This document shows, piece by piece, positions 1 to 9,200 of a stretch of 10,270 bases of DNA (position 1 is the stretch's first letter; every line of letters starts with the position of its first letter). The translations under genes and the position numbers were made by a program. The stretch lies in NCBI GenBank assembly GCA_900320815.1, contig ONTY01000139.1, positions 1 through 10,270 on the forward strand. Direction: 5' to 3'. Under the pieces are notes generated by a model. It did not search any database. It saw only the letters and a program-made list of their open reading frames with translations, and was not told the origin of the DNA. This stretch comes from an uncultured Pseudomonadota bacterium. GTDB taxonomy: Bacteria > Pseudomonadota > Gammaproteobacteria > Burkholderiales > Burkholderiaceae_C.

Positions 1-1
1 A

Positions 2-367
2 ATGACAGTCCGCAATGTGCTTGTGGTGGATGACTCCAAAACTGAGTTGCTGTTTTTGAGCGATTTGCTCAAGAAGGCTGGTTTTTCCGTAGCAACAGCA
101 GAAAATGCTGATGAAGCCATGCGCAGCCTCGAGGAATCCAAGCCTGACCTGATTTTGATGGATGTGGTCATGCCTGGTATCAACGGCTTCCAGCTCACGC
201 GCAAAATCACGCGCGACCCACGCTATTCCGATGTGCCTGTTATCATGTGCACCAGCAAGAATCAGGAAACTGACCGCGTCTGGGGCATGCGCCAGGGCGC
301 ACGCGATTACATTACCAAGCCAGTGCATCGCACCGATTTGCTTGATAAAATCAAGGCTCTGGGCTGA
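2..367 (+). CDS. pilH: PilH-type single-domain response regulator (CheY-like)
   Basis: This is a stand-alone receiver domain of 121 residues, the same length as Pseudomonas PilH. It has no output domain, so it acts by protein contact in the cytoplasm. The acidic pair is D10/D11, the phospho-acceptor is D54 within LMDVVMPG, the conserved hydroxyl residue is T84, and the conserved lysine is K106 within TKP. The stretch QETDRVWGMRQGARDY (residues 88-103) is a PilH signature and separates it from PilG and from flagellar CheY. In the family, PilH receives phosphate from ChpA and opposes or drains PilG signalling, favouring pilus retraction. The ATG lies at the second base of the window, so its ribosome binding site and promoter are not visible; pilG probably lies upstream. 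pilI follows after 14 bases, which indicates co-transcription. No essential receiver residue is missing. Confidence 0.93.
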   Translation: MTVRNVLVVDDSKTELLFLSDLLKKAGFSVATAENADEAMRSLEESKPDLILMDVVMPGINGFQLTRKITRDPRYSDVPVIMCTSKNQETDRVWGMRQGARDYITKPVHRTDLLDKIKALG

Positions 368-381
368 CGGATAAGAATAAT

Positions 382-912
382 ATGCCAAACAAACAGGCCC
401 TTCACGAATTTCAAAACAGGTTGGCAATGCGCCTGCAGTCGGCGCGCTCCACAGGAGTGATGGCGTCGTGGCTGGCGGTGGAAGTGGATAAACTGCGCCT
501 GCTGTTACCGCTGAGCCATGCAGGCGAGATATTCGCTTGGACGGCACCGCAGAAAGTGCCTTACACGCAAGGGTGGTTTTTGGGCGTTGCTAATTTGCGC
601 GGCGGTCTCTCGGGTGTGGCCGACTTGGCGGCATTTATTGCAGGGCGCTCTCCGCGCGCGCGCAGTGAAGCGGAGCTTGCGCAATGCCGCCTGGTGATGC
701 TCAATCCCCTGCTTGAAACCAACTGCGCGCTGTTGGTGGATCGCCTGACAGGGCTGCGCACTCTCGATGCATTTGCATCCTCGGAATCCCCGGGAGCGCA
801 GGCACCTGAGTATTTCGGGCATCTGTATACCGATATGAATGGCGCACACTGGCAGGAAATCAACTTGCAAACCCTTTCGCAGACGCCTGGTTTTATTGCC
901 ATCGGCATTTGA
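382..912 (+). CDS. pilI: PilI-type CheW-like adaptor protein
   Basis: This 176-residue cytoplasmic protein consists of one CheW-like domain, close to the usual PilI length of about 178. A helical N-terminus (residues 1-27) precedes the beta-barrel fold. The CheW hallmark GVANLRGGL lies at residues 68-76, followed by VADLAAFIAG; a second subdomain contains LLVDRLTGLRTL (118-129). The C-terminus ends in TPGFIAIGI, resembling the GFLDVAV-type end of PilI. In the family it links the receptor PilJ to the kinase ChpA. The ATG at 382 has only a weak purine-rich leader (GGATAAGA, 369-376), so translation may be coupled to pilH, whose stop lies 14 bases upstream. pilJ begins 22 bases downstream. A general CheW function is near certain; the PilI name rests on sequence resemblance plus position between pilH and pilJ. 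Confidence 0.9.
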   Translation: MPNKQALHEFQNRLAMRLQSARSTGVMASWLAVEVDKLRLLLPLSHAGEIFAWTAPQKVPYTQGWFLGVANLRGGLSGVADLAAFIAGRSPRARSEAELAQCRLVMLNPLLETNCALLVDRLTGLRTLDAFASSESPGAQAPEYFGHLYTDMNGAHWQEINLQTLSQTPGFIAIGI

Positions 913-934
913 AGTTCTAAGAATTTTACTCAAA

Positions 935-3130
935 ATGGCACTCATCTCCCTCTTCAAGGGCGGGAAAAACGCCCCCCAAGACAGCGGTGACAGCGAAACC
1001 CTGCTGCAAAGCTCTGTAGAGTCCGAAGACAGTATGCTGATGACTTCGTCCTTGGATTCACGCATCAATTCAACCCTGGACGAATCGCAAGGCGCACAGG
1101 CATCGGGTGCGCAGCCCACAGTGACCATGCCGCTACTGGGCACGCGCACTGTTGCTGAACACCAGAGTATCTTATTTGCTATTCTGATTATTGCACTGCT
1201 TGCGCTGGCGGCAGGTGTGTATTGGCTGGTGTCGAGTTCCAACCGAGTGGCCACGCAAATGGAAACGCTCAGTGTTGCCAAAGTCCATGCCCAGCGCATG
1301 GCAAAATCGGCAATGCAATCATTTACAGGAAATAGTGCGGCATTTGCAGAACTGCGTGAAAGCTCTGATGGCCTTGCTGGAACTATCCGAGTGTTGCGCG
1401 AGGGTGGCCAGAGCGAGCGCGATTCAAATGTTTCAGGCTTGGACGAGAGTTATGCACATGAGTTGGAGAGTGTGTCCCAAATTGTGGATCGCGACAGTAA
1501 AGGTGCAGCGGCTATTTTGGGACAGCAGCAGGTACTCACCCATTTGAGCGCCGCTTTGGGCGCAATTCGTGCACGCGCCGATGAAATGCAGGTTGCAGCC
1601 GATGCAGCAGGATTGCCCCAATTGGCTGTTCTTAGTCAGCGCATTGCCCGCTCAGCCAGTGAATTATTGACTGTGGACGGTATCAGCCCCGAGGCTACGT
1701 TGCGGCTGCGCAATGACCTCAATGCATTCCGTGACGCTGTTCAGGAATTGCGCGGCAATGGTTCTAAGGCTGCCGATGGACACGTGCGCGAACGCCTGGA
1801 TGCGCTCCTGCAACTGCATTCCGCAGCGGAAGCGCAATCGGCCGAGGTGCTGAATAACCTGCAAGGACTGGTGGCTGCGCGCGAGGCGCAAATGAGCATC
1901 GTGACCGACAGCGATCCGTTGCGCGCCGAGCTTGACAAACTGGAAGGCAACCTGTCGCAGGCATCAGGCTTTGGGTTGATTGAATCTCTGCTGTTCCTGA
2001 TTTCTGCGCTGCTGGCGTTGCTGGCAACGGTAGGGCTGGCATATCTGCCGCTGCTCGACAGCCGTCAGCGCCAGGCGTTTGCTGAGCAACAACGTTTTGC
2101 GGCTGAATCGCTGCAGCAAGAAAGCAAACGCGTCAACGATGCCAACCAAGCCGCCATCTTGCGCTTGATGAATGAATTGCAGCTTGTCGCCGAGGGCGAC
2201 TTGACGCAAGAGGCCACGGTGACAGAAGACATCACTGGTGCCATTGCTGACTCTGTGAACTACACAGTGGAAGAGTTGCGCTCACTGGTCAGTAATGTGC
2301 AAAACACGGCAAGCCGCGTGGTGCAAACCACATCTACGGTGGAAACCACTTCATCCGAAATGCTCAAAGCATCGGAAGAGCAGTTGCGTGAAATCAACGC
2401 CGCCAGCCAATCTGTGCTGGAAATGGCTGCACGCATCAATGAAGTATCGGCACAAGCACAGGAATCAGCCAACGTGGCACAGCAATCGCTGAAAGCGGCC
2501 ACAAGCGGACAAAACGCTGTGCAAAGCGCTATTGGCGGTATGAACGCCATCCGCGATCAAATTCAGGAAACATCCAAACGTATCAAACGCCTGGGTGAAT
2601 CCTCGCAGGAAATTGGTGAAATCACCGAACTGATTGCCGACATTACCGAGCAGACAAACGTGCTGGCACTCAACGCTGCCATTCAGGCTGCATCCGCTGG
2701 TGAAGCGGGACGCGGTTTCTCTGTGGTTGCCGAGGAAGTTCAGCGCCTGGCAGAACGCTCAGGCGACGCCACGCGCCAGATTGCAGCGTTGGTCAAAGCT
2801 ATTCAGACCGACACTCAAGACGCCGTTGCCGCTATGGAACGCTCTACGCATGGTGTGGTGGAAGGTGCGCGCCTGTCAGATAACGCAGGTACAGCACTTG
2901 CCGAGATTGACAGCGTTTCGCGCCGCCTCGCTGACCTGATTAGAAAAATTTCAGAGACGGCGCTCAAGGAGGCCAGTCAGGCAAACAACGTGGCGGGCAA
3001 TATTCGGCAAATTCTCGTGGTAACTGAGCAGGCCAGTAATGGCACGCGCAACACAGCCAACCAGGTGCGTGATTTGGCGCGTATTGCCGATGAACTGCGC
3101 CAATCGGTGGCGCGTTTCAAAATTGCTTAA
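935..3130 (+). CDS. pilJ: PilJ-type methyl-accepting chemoreceptor of the type IV pilus system
   Basis: An inner-membrane receptor of 731 residues. Residues 1-77 form a polar, Ser/Asp/Gln-rich cytoplasmic tail. Transmembrane segment 1 spans about 78-100 and segment 2 about 346-373. The periplasmic part contains two PilJ-type repeats (about 112-158 and 230-276), each with a QR-(M/I)-A-(K/R)-S core. A HAMP-like region follows (about 375-450), then the coiled-coil signalling domain, whose conserved tip lies at about 559-609 and includes ITEQTNVLALNAAIQAASAGE. In Pseudomonas, PilJ binds pilin and feeds ChpA through PilI. No C-terminal CheR/CheB-binding pentapeptide is visible; the protein ends VARFKIA. 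I chose the ATG at 935, which encodes MALISLFKGG. An in-frame ATG at 839 would overlap pilI by 74 bases and add 32 unlikely residues. The leader (TAAGAA, 918-923) is a weak ribosome binding site. Confidence 0.93.
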   Translation: MALISLFKGGKNAPQDSGDSETLLQSSVESEDSMLMTSSLDSRINSTLDESQGAQASGAQPTVTMPLLGTRTVAEHQSILFAILIIALLALAAGVYWLVSSSNRVATQMETLSVAKVHAQRMAKSAMQSFTGNSAAFAELRESSDGLAGTIRVLREGGQSERDSNVSGLDESYAHELESVSQIVDRDSKGAAAILGQQQVLTHLSAALGAIRARADEMQVAADAAGLPQLAVLSQRIARSASELLTVDGISPEATLRLRNDLNAFRDAVQELRGNGSKAADGHVRERLDALLQLHSAAEAQSAEVLNNLQGLVAAREAQMSIVTDSDPLRAELDKLEGNLSQASGFGLIESLLFLISALLALLATVGLAYLPLLDSRQRQAFAEQQRFAAESLQQESKRVNDANQAAILRLMNELQLVAEGDLTQEATVTEDITGAIADSVNYTVEELRSLVSNVQNTASRVVQTTSTVETTSSEMLKASEEQLREINAASQSVLEMAARINEVSAQAQESANVAQQSLKAATSGQNAVQSAIGGMNAIRDQIQETSKRIKRLGESSQEIGEITELIADITEQTNVLALNAAIQAASAGEAGRGFSVVAEEVQRLAERSGDATRQIAALVKAIQTDTQDAVAAMERSTHGVVEGARLSDNAGTALAEIDSVSRRLADLIRKISETALKEASQANNVAGNIRQILVVTEQASNGTRNTANQVRDLARIADELRQSVARFKIA

Positions 3131-3166
3131 TGCGTGCATTTTGCAGCTTTTAGCATCGGTGCGGGG

Positions 3167-3226
3167 AAGCCGCCCCCTCTTGCTTACTTGGACAGTATTT
3201 GTGTGTAAGCAGAGGTGGCGGCTTTT
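3167..3226 (+). terminator. Long imperfect hairpin with short T run between pilJ and chpA
   Basis: The left arm (3167-3187) and right arm (3205-3224) are complementary over their whole length except for one C/T mismatch and one bulged T. The loop is 17 bases. The right arm ends in TTTT (3223-3226), of which two bases lie in the stem. The position just after the pilJ stop fits a terminator. The T run is short and the loop long, so it may be leaky, or may instead stabilise or process the mRNA. A competing small hairpin, GGGG (3163-3166) with the C run at 3174-3177, would disrupt the left arm. I see no convincing promoter in the rest of the gap (3131-3261). Confidence 0.6.
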
Positions 3227-3247
3227 AGGCACAGCGGATTGAAATTC

Positions 3248-3252
3248 AGGAG
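3248..3252 (+). promoter_or_regulatory. Ribosome binding site of chpA (AGGAG)
   Basis: AGGAG lies upstream of three in-frame ATG codons at 3256, 3262 and 3268. The spacers are 3, 9 and 15 bases respectively. Only the second spacing is typical, which favours initiation at 3262. This is the only strong Shine-Dalgarno sequence in the window, in contrast to the weak leaders of pilI and pilJ, and fits chpA being translated independently of pilJ. Confidence 0.7.
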
Positions 3253-3261
3253 TACATGGCT

Positions 3262-6200
3262 ATGGTGATGAGCCAAAACGGTGCCCGCTCCTCAGGCGGC
3301 GCAGCAGCACAAGCTGCAGACTTGGGGCCGCTGGCATGGGTGCTGGAAGAAACGCGGCGCTCTATAGAAACGGCAAGCAAAAAAACCATCAGTTTTGCCC
3401 GCGATGCCAAAGCATCGCTTGGGGTGGACATGTCGTCGGTAGATGCCAGCCAGTTGCGGCTGGCGCGCCAGCAATTGCACCAAGCGGTTGGTGCATTGGA
3501 AATGGTGGGGCAGCCCGTAGCATCGCAAATGGTGCGCGGCATGGAAGCGGTGGTACAGCAATTCGCACAGCATCCCGACAAATGCACTGACGAGTCCGCT
3601 TCTGTGCTGGAACAGGCAGGCTTTGCGCTGCTTGAGTATCTTGAGGGAGTGTTGGGCGATAAACCCCGCCCGGCGTTGGGGCTGTTTCCGCAATACGCGC
3701 GCATTCAAACGATGGCGGGTGCCGACCGCGTGCATCCTGCAGATTTGTGGGATTTTCAGTGGCATTGGGCCAATCCAGATACGCCTGCGGCAGCTCAGCG
3801 CAACACTTACAGTGCCGAAGTTCGCAGCCGCCTTGATCACTGCGTGCTCAACATCATGCGCCGCGCTGATTTGAACGCTGTCATTGAAATGGGAGTGGTC
3901 TGCCTCGGGCTGGCTGACGGCGAAGAAAGTGGCCAAAAGCCAGCGGTGTTTTGGAAGCTGGCTTCCGCCTTCATGCAGGCGCTGGGGGTGCAGGCTGCAC
4001 CGTTGGACATCTACGCCAAGCGTGCTACTTCGCGTATCTTGCTGCAATACGCCACGCTGGCTGGTGGTGACAAAAAAATCTCGGAGCGTCTGGCGCAGGA
4101 CTTGCTGTTCTTTTGCGCGCAGGCAGACATGCAGGGCAAGGATGCCCCTGTGCTGGCTGCCGTGCGCAAGGCGTGGGGGTTGAGCAGCTACACGCCTATT
4201 CCATATGACAAGCCTATTTTTGGCTTGTATGACCCTGCTGTATTGGAGCAGGCAAGCCGTCGAATCGAGGCAATCAAGGAAAACTGGTCAGCACTGGCAG
4301 GGGGCGATATGGGACGCCTGAAAGCCTGCGTAGATCAATTTGGCTTGGTGGTGGAATCGCTCACACGGCTGCACCAAAACAGCAAGCCGCTTGCTGATGC
4401 GCTTTCGCGTGTCTCCGAGCACGTTGCAAAAACGGCGCAGCCCCCCAGCCATGAGTTGGCAATGGAAACAGCAACGGCTGTGCTGTTCCTGGAAGCGTCG
4501 TTTGCAGACTTCCAGCCATCGGATGCCGAGTTCACGCGGCGGCTCAACCAATTGGCTGAGCGCCTGGACGCAGTACGCAGCGGGCAGCAGGCACCCGAGT
4601 TGGAATCGTGGATGGAGGAGTTGTACCGCAGGGTCAGTGACCGCGAAACACTTGGCACTGTGGTTGGAGAGCTGCGAACCACGCTGGGTGAAGCTGAGCA
4701 ATTGCTTGACCAGTTTTTGCGTGCGCCCGATGACAGGCAGCCGCTGGAGACTGCGAATACCTTGCTGGGGCAAATGCGAGGCGTGCTTATGGTGCTTGGA
4801 CTGGAGCCAGCAGCGCACGCTGTGAGCCGCATGCGTGAGTCCATTACAAGCTGGCAGAAGACCGAAGGCAACCCTGCTCAGGGTAACGACGAAGAGTTGG
4901 AGCACTTTGGCAACAGCTTGGGCGCATTGGCCTCTCTCGTTGACATGATGGGCTACCAGCCGGCCTTGGCGGGTGAATTGTTCTTCTACGATGAAGAGAG
5001 CGGCGAGCTGAAATACGACGCTTCGCGTGCACAGCCGCCTCAGCCACTCCAAGAAGCCGGCGATGTACTGTCTGCTGAAGAGCCGCAGCAAGCCGCGTCC
5101 AGCGCAGCCGAAGAGGTGGAGGACTTGCTGTCGCAGGCGCTGGATGTGCTGCAAAGCGTCGCAGGCACTTCTCCAGCAGAGCCTCAGCCCCATGAGCAGC
5201 AAGAAGAGCCAGAAGAAGAGCCGATAGATGAAGGTCTGGACGCAGAGTTGCTGGAAATCTTTCTGGAGGAAGCGCGCGAAGTAGTGCAGACCGGCAGTGC
5301 GGCGCTCCAGACACTTGCCAGCGCGCCTGGCGACATGGAGCAGCAAACCACGTTGCGTCGTGCATTTCATACGCTCAAAGGCAGCTCGCGCATGGTGGGA
5401 CTGACTGAGTTTGGGGAAGCAGCATGGGCGCTGGAGCAAGTCATGAATGCCTGGCTGGCGGAGAAAAAACCCGTCAGCGACAACTTGCGCACGCTCACGG
5501 GCGATGCGCTGCAGGCCTTTGGCCGCTGGGTGGAAGATATTTCCATCCGCCGTTCCGGACGCTGGAAATCAGCGCCTTTCCGCACTTCGGCAGACGCTTT
5601 CCGCCTGGAAGGCAAACTCATGCCGCTGGAACTTGCCACAGAAAAGAAAACTGCTGCACCTGAGCCAGCATCAACTTCCGTTGTTGCGCCGGAACCAGCG
5701 CCAGCAGCACCGGCACCTGCTGTGGCAGCAGCGCCAGAACCAGTTGCACCTGTTGTGGCAGCAGCATCAGAACCAACTGCACCCGATCCAGTTGCGGCAC
5801 CGGAACCCATTGCCGCTGCCGAAGTGCCGGATGAACTGCCGCTGGATATTTCCGCAGACATTGAAATTGAAGCTGTGCAAGCGCCGTGCGCGCCTGTGGA
5901 TGAACCTGAGGTCATTCAGTTTGAAGCATCCGCTGGCTTTGAAGAGCCTGCTGCACAAGCCGTGGATGTGGCGGAAATGGCTGATGCTTCCATTGGCTTA
6001 GTGGCAGAAGAAATGCCTGAAGGGGAAGAGCAGCTTGTCAGCTTGGAGAGCATCGAACTGCCTTCGCTTGACCTGCCGCTTGCAGAAGAAGACGCGTCCG
6101 AGCCGAGCGCGGAAGTGCCGCCAGTTGCGCCAGAGGCTGCTGAGCCGCAGCCAGAGCAAGCAGAGGACGACGATACAAAGCACATTGGCGACTTGGTCAT

Positions 6201-9200
6201 CAGCACATCGCTCTACAACGTCTACTTGGAAGAAGCGGAAAAGCAATCGCATCAACTCATGGACGAGCTGGAACGCTGGGCTGCGGACGTGAGCCGCCCG
6301 GTGCCAGAAGGCGCCGGCATTAGCGCACACTCGTTGGCGGGCAATTCCGCTACTGTGGGCTTTACCGGCTTGTCCGAGTTGGCGCGTGCTGTGGAACATG
6401 CGCTGCAACGTTTGCAAGAGCAGGCGCACGGCACAGAGCGGCAAGCCAAGGTGCTGTGTGATGCAGCCAATGAAATTCGCAGCGTGCTCCACCAGTTCGC
6501 TGCTGGCACGTTTAAGAATCCAAGCATTGTCGTGCAGGCGCGTGTGCGTGCGCTGGAACCGGTGCCAACTTCACCTGCACCGCTGACCGCCAATATCCCG
6601 CCCGCGCCTGTGGCAGAGGCACCCGCATCAGCGCCCACTGTGCCCCCTGCTGCAATTGAGTTGCCTGCACCTGCTCAGGCGGTGCCTGAAGTTGAAGTGC
6701 AGCCAGCGGCGCCGATTGAGATTGCGCCCGTTGTTGAAGCTGCGCCTGTGGCAGAGCCGCCGGCACCAGAGCCTGCTGTCCCCGCCGCACCCATTGAACT
6801 TGCTCCCTCGCCAGCAGCGTTTGAGGTGCCGCCGGCGCCCATTGAAATTCCGGCAGCACCTGCTGCGGTGCCCTCCGCACCTACCGCAGCCCCGCCTGCG
6901 GCGCCTGTTGCTGCACCCGCCACGGTGGCTGCGGCAGGCGGCACGTTTGCAGGCATTCAAGAGGTTGATGACTTCAACCCTGACATGTTTGAAATCTTCT
7001 CGGAAGAAGCCGAGGATTTGTTGCCGCGTTTGGATGAGGCGCTGCGCACTTGGGCTGCCAGCCCCAATTCACTGGAAGCCAACAAGGAAGTGCGGCGCGT
7101 GCTGCACACCTTCAAGGGCGGTGCGCGCGTTGCCGGGGCACTGCGCTTGGGCGAGATGGCACACCGCATTGAATCCGCCATTGAAACCGTGGGCACAGAA
7201 GGTGTGCAAGCCGAAGCTGTGGAAGCGGTGCAAGCGGATGTGGACGAGTTGCAGGATGCCTTCCGCCGCGTGCAAGAAACCGGCAGCAGCGCGCCGCTGC
7301 AGTCCGAGCCCCCTGCACCCGTTGCTGCACCAGCCCAGCCAGCGGCACTTTCGTCGCAGCCACCGGTTGTGGTTTCCGCCTCCCAGCCGGCAGTGGTGGC
7401 GCAGCCTGCCGCCCCGGCGCCTGTGGCGGCACAGCCTGCCCCAGCGCCTGTGCAACCAGCGACGGCAGCACCCGTACCGCAGCCTGCGCCTGCTGCGCTG
7501 GCACAGCCGTTGCCCAAACCCACGCTGCCTGCGGCGCCCATCGAAGTGCCAGCCGCTGCTGTGGCAACTGCTCCGGTGCCCAGTGCGCCGCGCGATGGGC
7601 TGGAGGACATTGCGGACTTGCGCGACGCCGTCGACCCCGATCTGTTCCCCATCGTGGTGGAAGAAGCGCAAGAAATGTTCCCGCGCTTGACCGAGTTCCT
7701 GCGCGTATGGGGTGCCAGCCCGGAAGCCTCTGAACCGCGCGAAGGCATGATGCGCGCACTGCATGCACTCAAAGGCAGCGCGCGCATGGCGGGTGCCCGC
7801 CGCCTGGGCGAGATGGCGCACCGTACTGAGGCTTCCATTGCTGCCATTAGCACAGAAGATGAAGTGTCTGCTGCTGATGTGGCTGCCATTGCAGCCAACG
7901 TGGACAAGCTGCAAGACCTGCTGCGGGAGATGCAGGGCAAACCTCCGGTGCAGAAAAAGCCCACTCCGGCGCCCAAACCAGCCCAGGCTCCCGCCGCTGC
8001 CCCTGCTCCTGCTTCTCAGCAGGCAGCCGCAACACCCGCCGCAGCCGTGCGTCCGCAACCCACTGGGCAAGTGGCGCCACCTGCACCGCTGTCAATGGTG
8101 CAGGCGCGCGCCGCTGCCAGCCAGGCGGTGCGCGTGCGCTCGCAACTGCTCGACCGCCTGGTTACGCAATCGGGCGAAGTGATGACCTCACGTGCCCGGC
8201 TGGAAGTGGGCGTGAATCATTTGCGCACCGCGCTGGGCGATTTGACGGGCAACCTGGAGCGCCTGCGCCAGCAGCTGCGCGACGTGGAAATGCAGGCCGA
8301 GTCGCAACTGCAATCGCGCCAGGCACTTGCGCGCGACGACCAACGCAACTTCGACCCGCTGGAGTTTGACCGCTTCACGCGCCTGCAAGAACTCACCCGC
8401 ATGATGGCCGAGTCGGTCAACGACGTGGCCACTGTGCAGCGCGGGCTGCAGCGCGCCGTTGAATCGTGCGAAAACGACCTTGCGGCGCAGGCGCGCCAGT
8501 CACGCGAGTTGCAGCGCGACTTGCTGCGCACGCGCATGGTGGAGTTCGAGAGCATCTCCGAGCGTCTGTATCGCGTTGTGCGCCAGGCGGCGCGCGAGGT
8601 GGGCAAGAAAGTGCGCATGGACATCACTGGCGGCACCATTGAAATGGACCGCGGCATCTTGGAGCGCATGACGGGTGCTTTTGAGCACTTGCTGCGCAAC
8701 AGCGTCACGCACGGCATTGAAGATGAAGACGTGCGCGTGGCGCGCAACAAAGACGCCACCGGCTTGGTGAGTGTGGATGTGCAGCAGGCAGGCAACGACG
8801 TCTCTATCACTTTCCGCGACGACGGCGCCGGGCTGAATCTGGAGCGCATCCGCGAGAAAGCCATCCAGAAAGGCATCATCACGCCCGAGCAAAAACTCAG
8901 CAACGACGAAATCGCGCGCCTGGTGTTTGCTTCTGGCCTGAGCACGGCAGCGAAAGTCTCCGGCCTTGCTGGTCGCGGTGTTGGTATGGACGTGGTGCGC
9001 TCGGAAGTGCAGGCACTGGGCGGGCGCATTGAAATTGGCACCGAGCCGGGCAAGGGCAGCAGCTTCCGCCTGGTGCTGCCGCTGACGATGGCTGTGACGC
9101 ACGTTGTGATGCTGCGCTGCGGCAAGCTGCAAGTGGGCGTGCCCTCCAACGTGGTGGAGATTGTGCGCCGCGTCACGCAAGAGCAATTGCAAGAGGCATA

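Noticed and set aside
839..934. Upstream in-frame ATG that would extend PilJ by 32 residues
   Set aside because: It would overlap the well-supported end of pilI by 74 bases, the added residues are basic and unlike PilJ, and MALISLFKGG at 935 is a natural N-terminus.
505..1299. Long minus-strand open frame of 264 codons across pilI and the start of pilJ
   Set aside because: It lies antisense to two recognisable genes, is rich in Cys, Ser and Arg with no recognisable domain, and matches the usual mirror frames of GC-rich genes.
3256..3261. First of three clustered ATG codons as the chpA start
   Set aside because: The AGGAG at 3248-3252 is only three bases away, while the ATG at 3262 has a nine-base spacer. 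It cannot be excluded; the difference is two residues.
6957..8070. Long minus-strand open frames opposite the Ala/Pro linkers of chpA
   Set aside because: Their Gly/Ala/Ser-rich or Arg-rich low-complexity translations are what Ala/Pro codons give on the opposite strand.
5641..8110. Short repeated units considered as a CRISPR array or mobile-element repeat
   Set aside because: All repeats stay in the chpA frame, encode Ala/Pro linkers or Hpt domains, and have no spacer structure, terminal inverted repeats or transposase.
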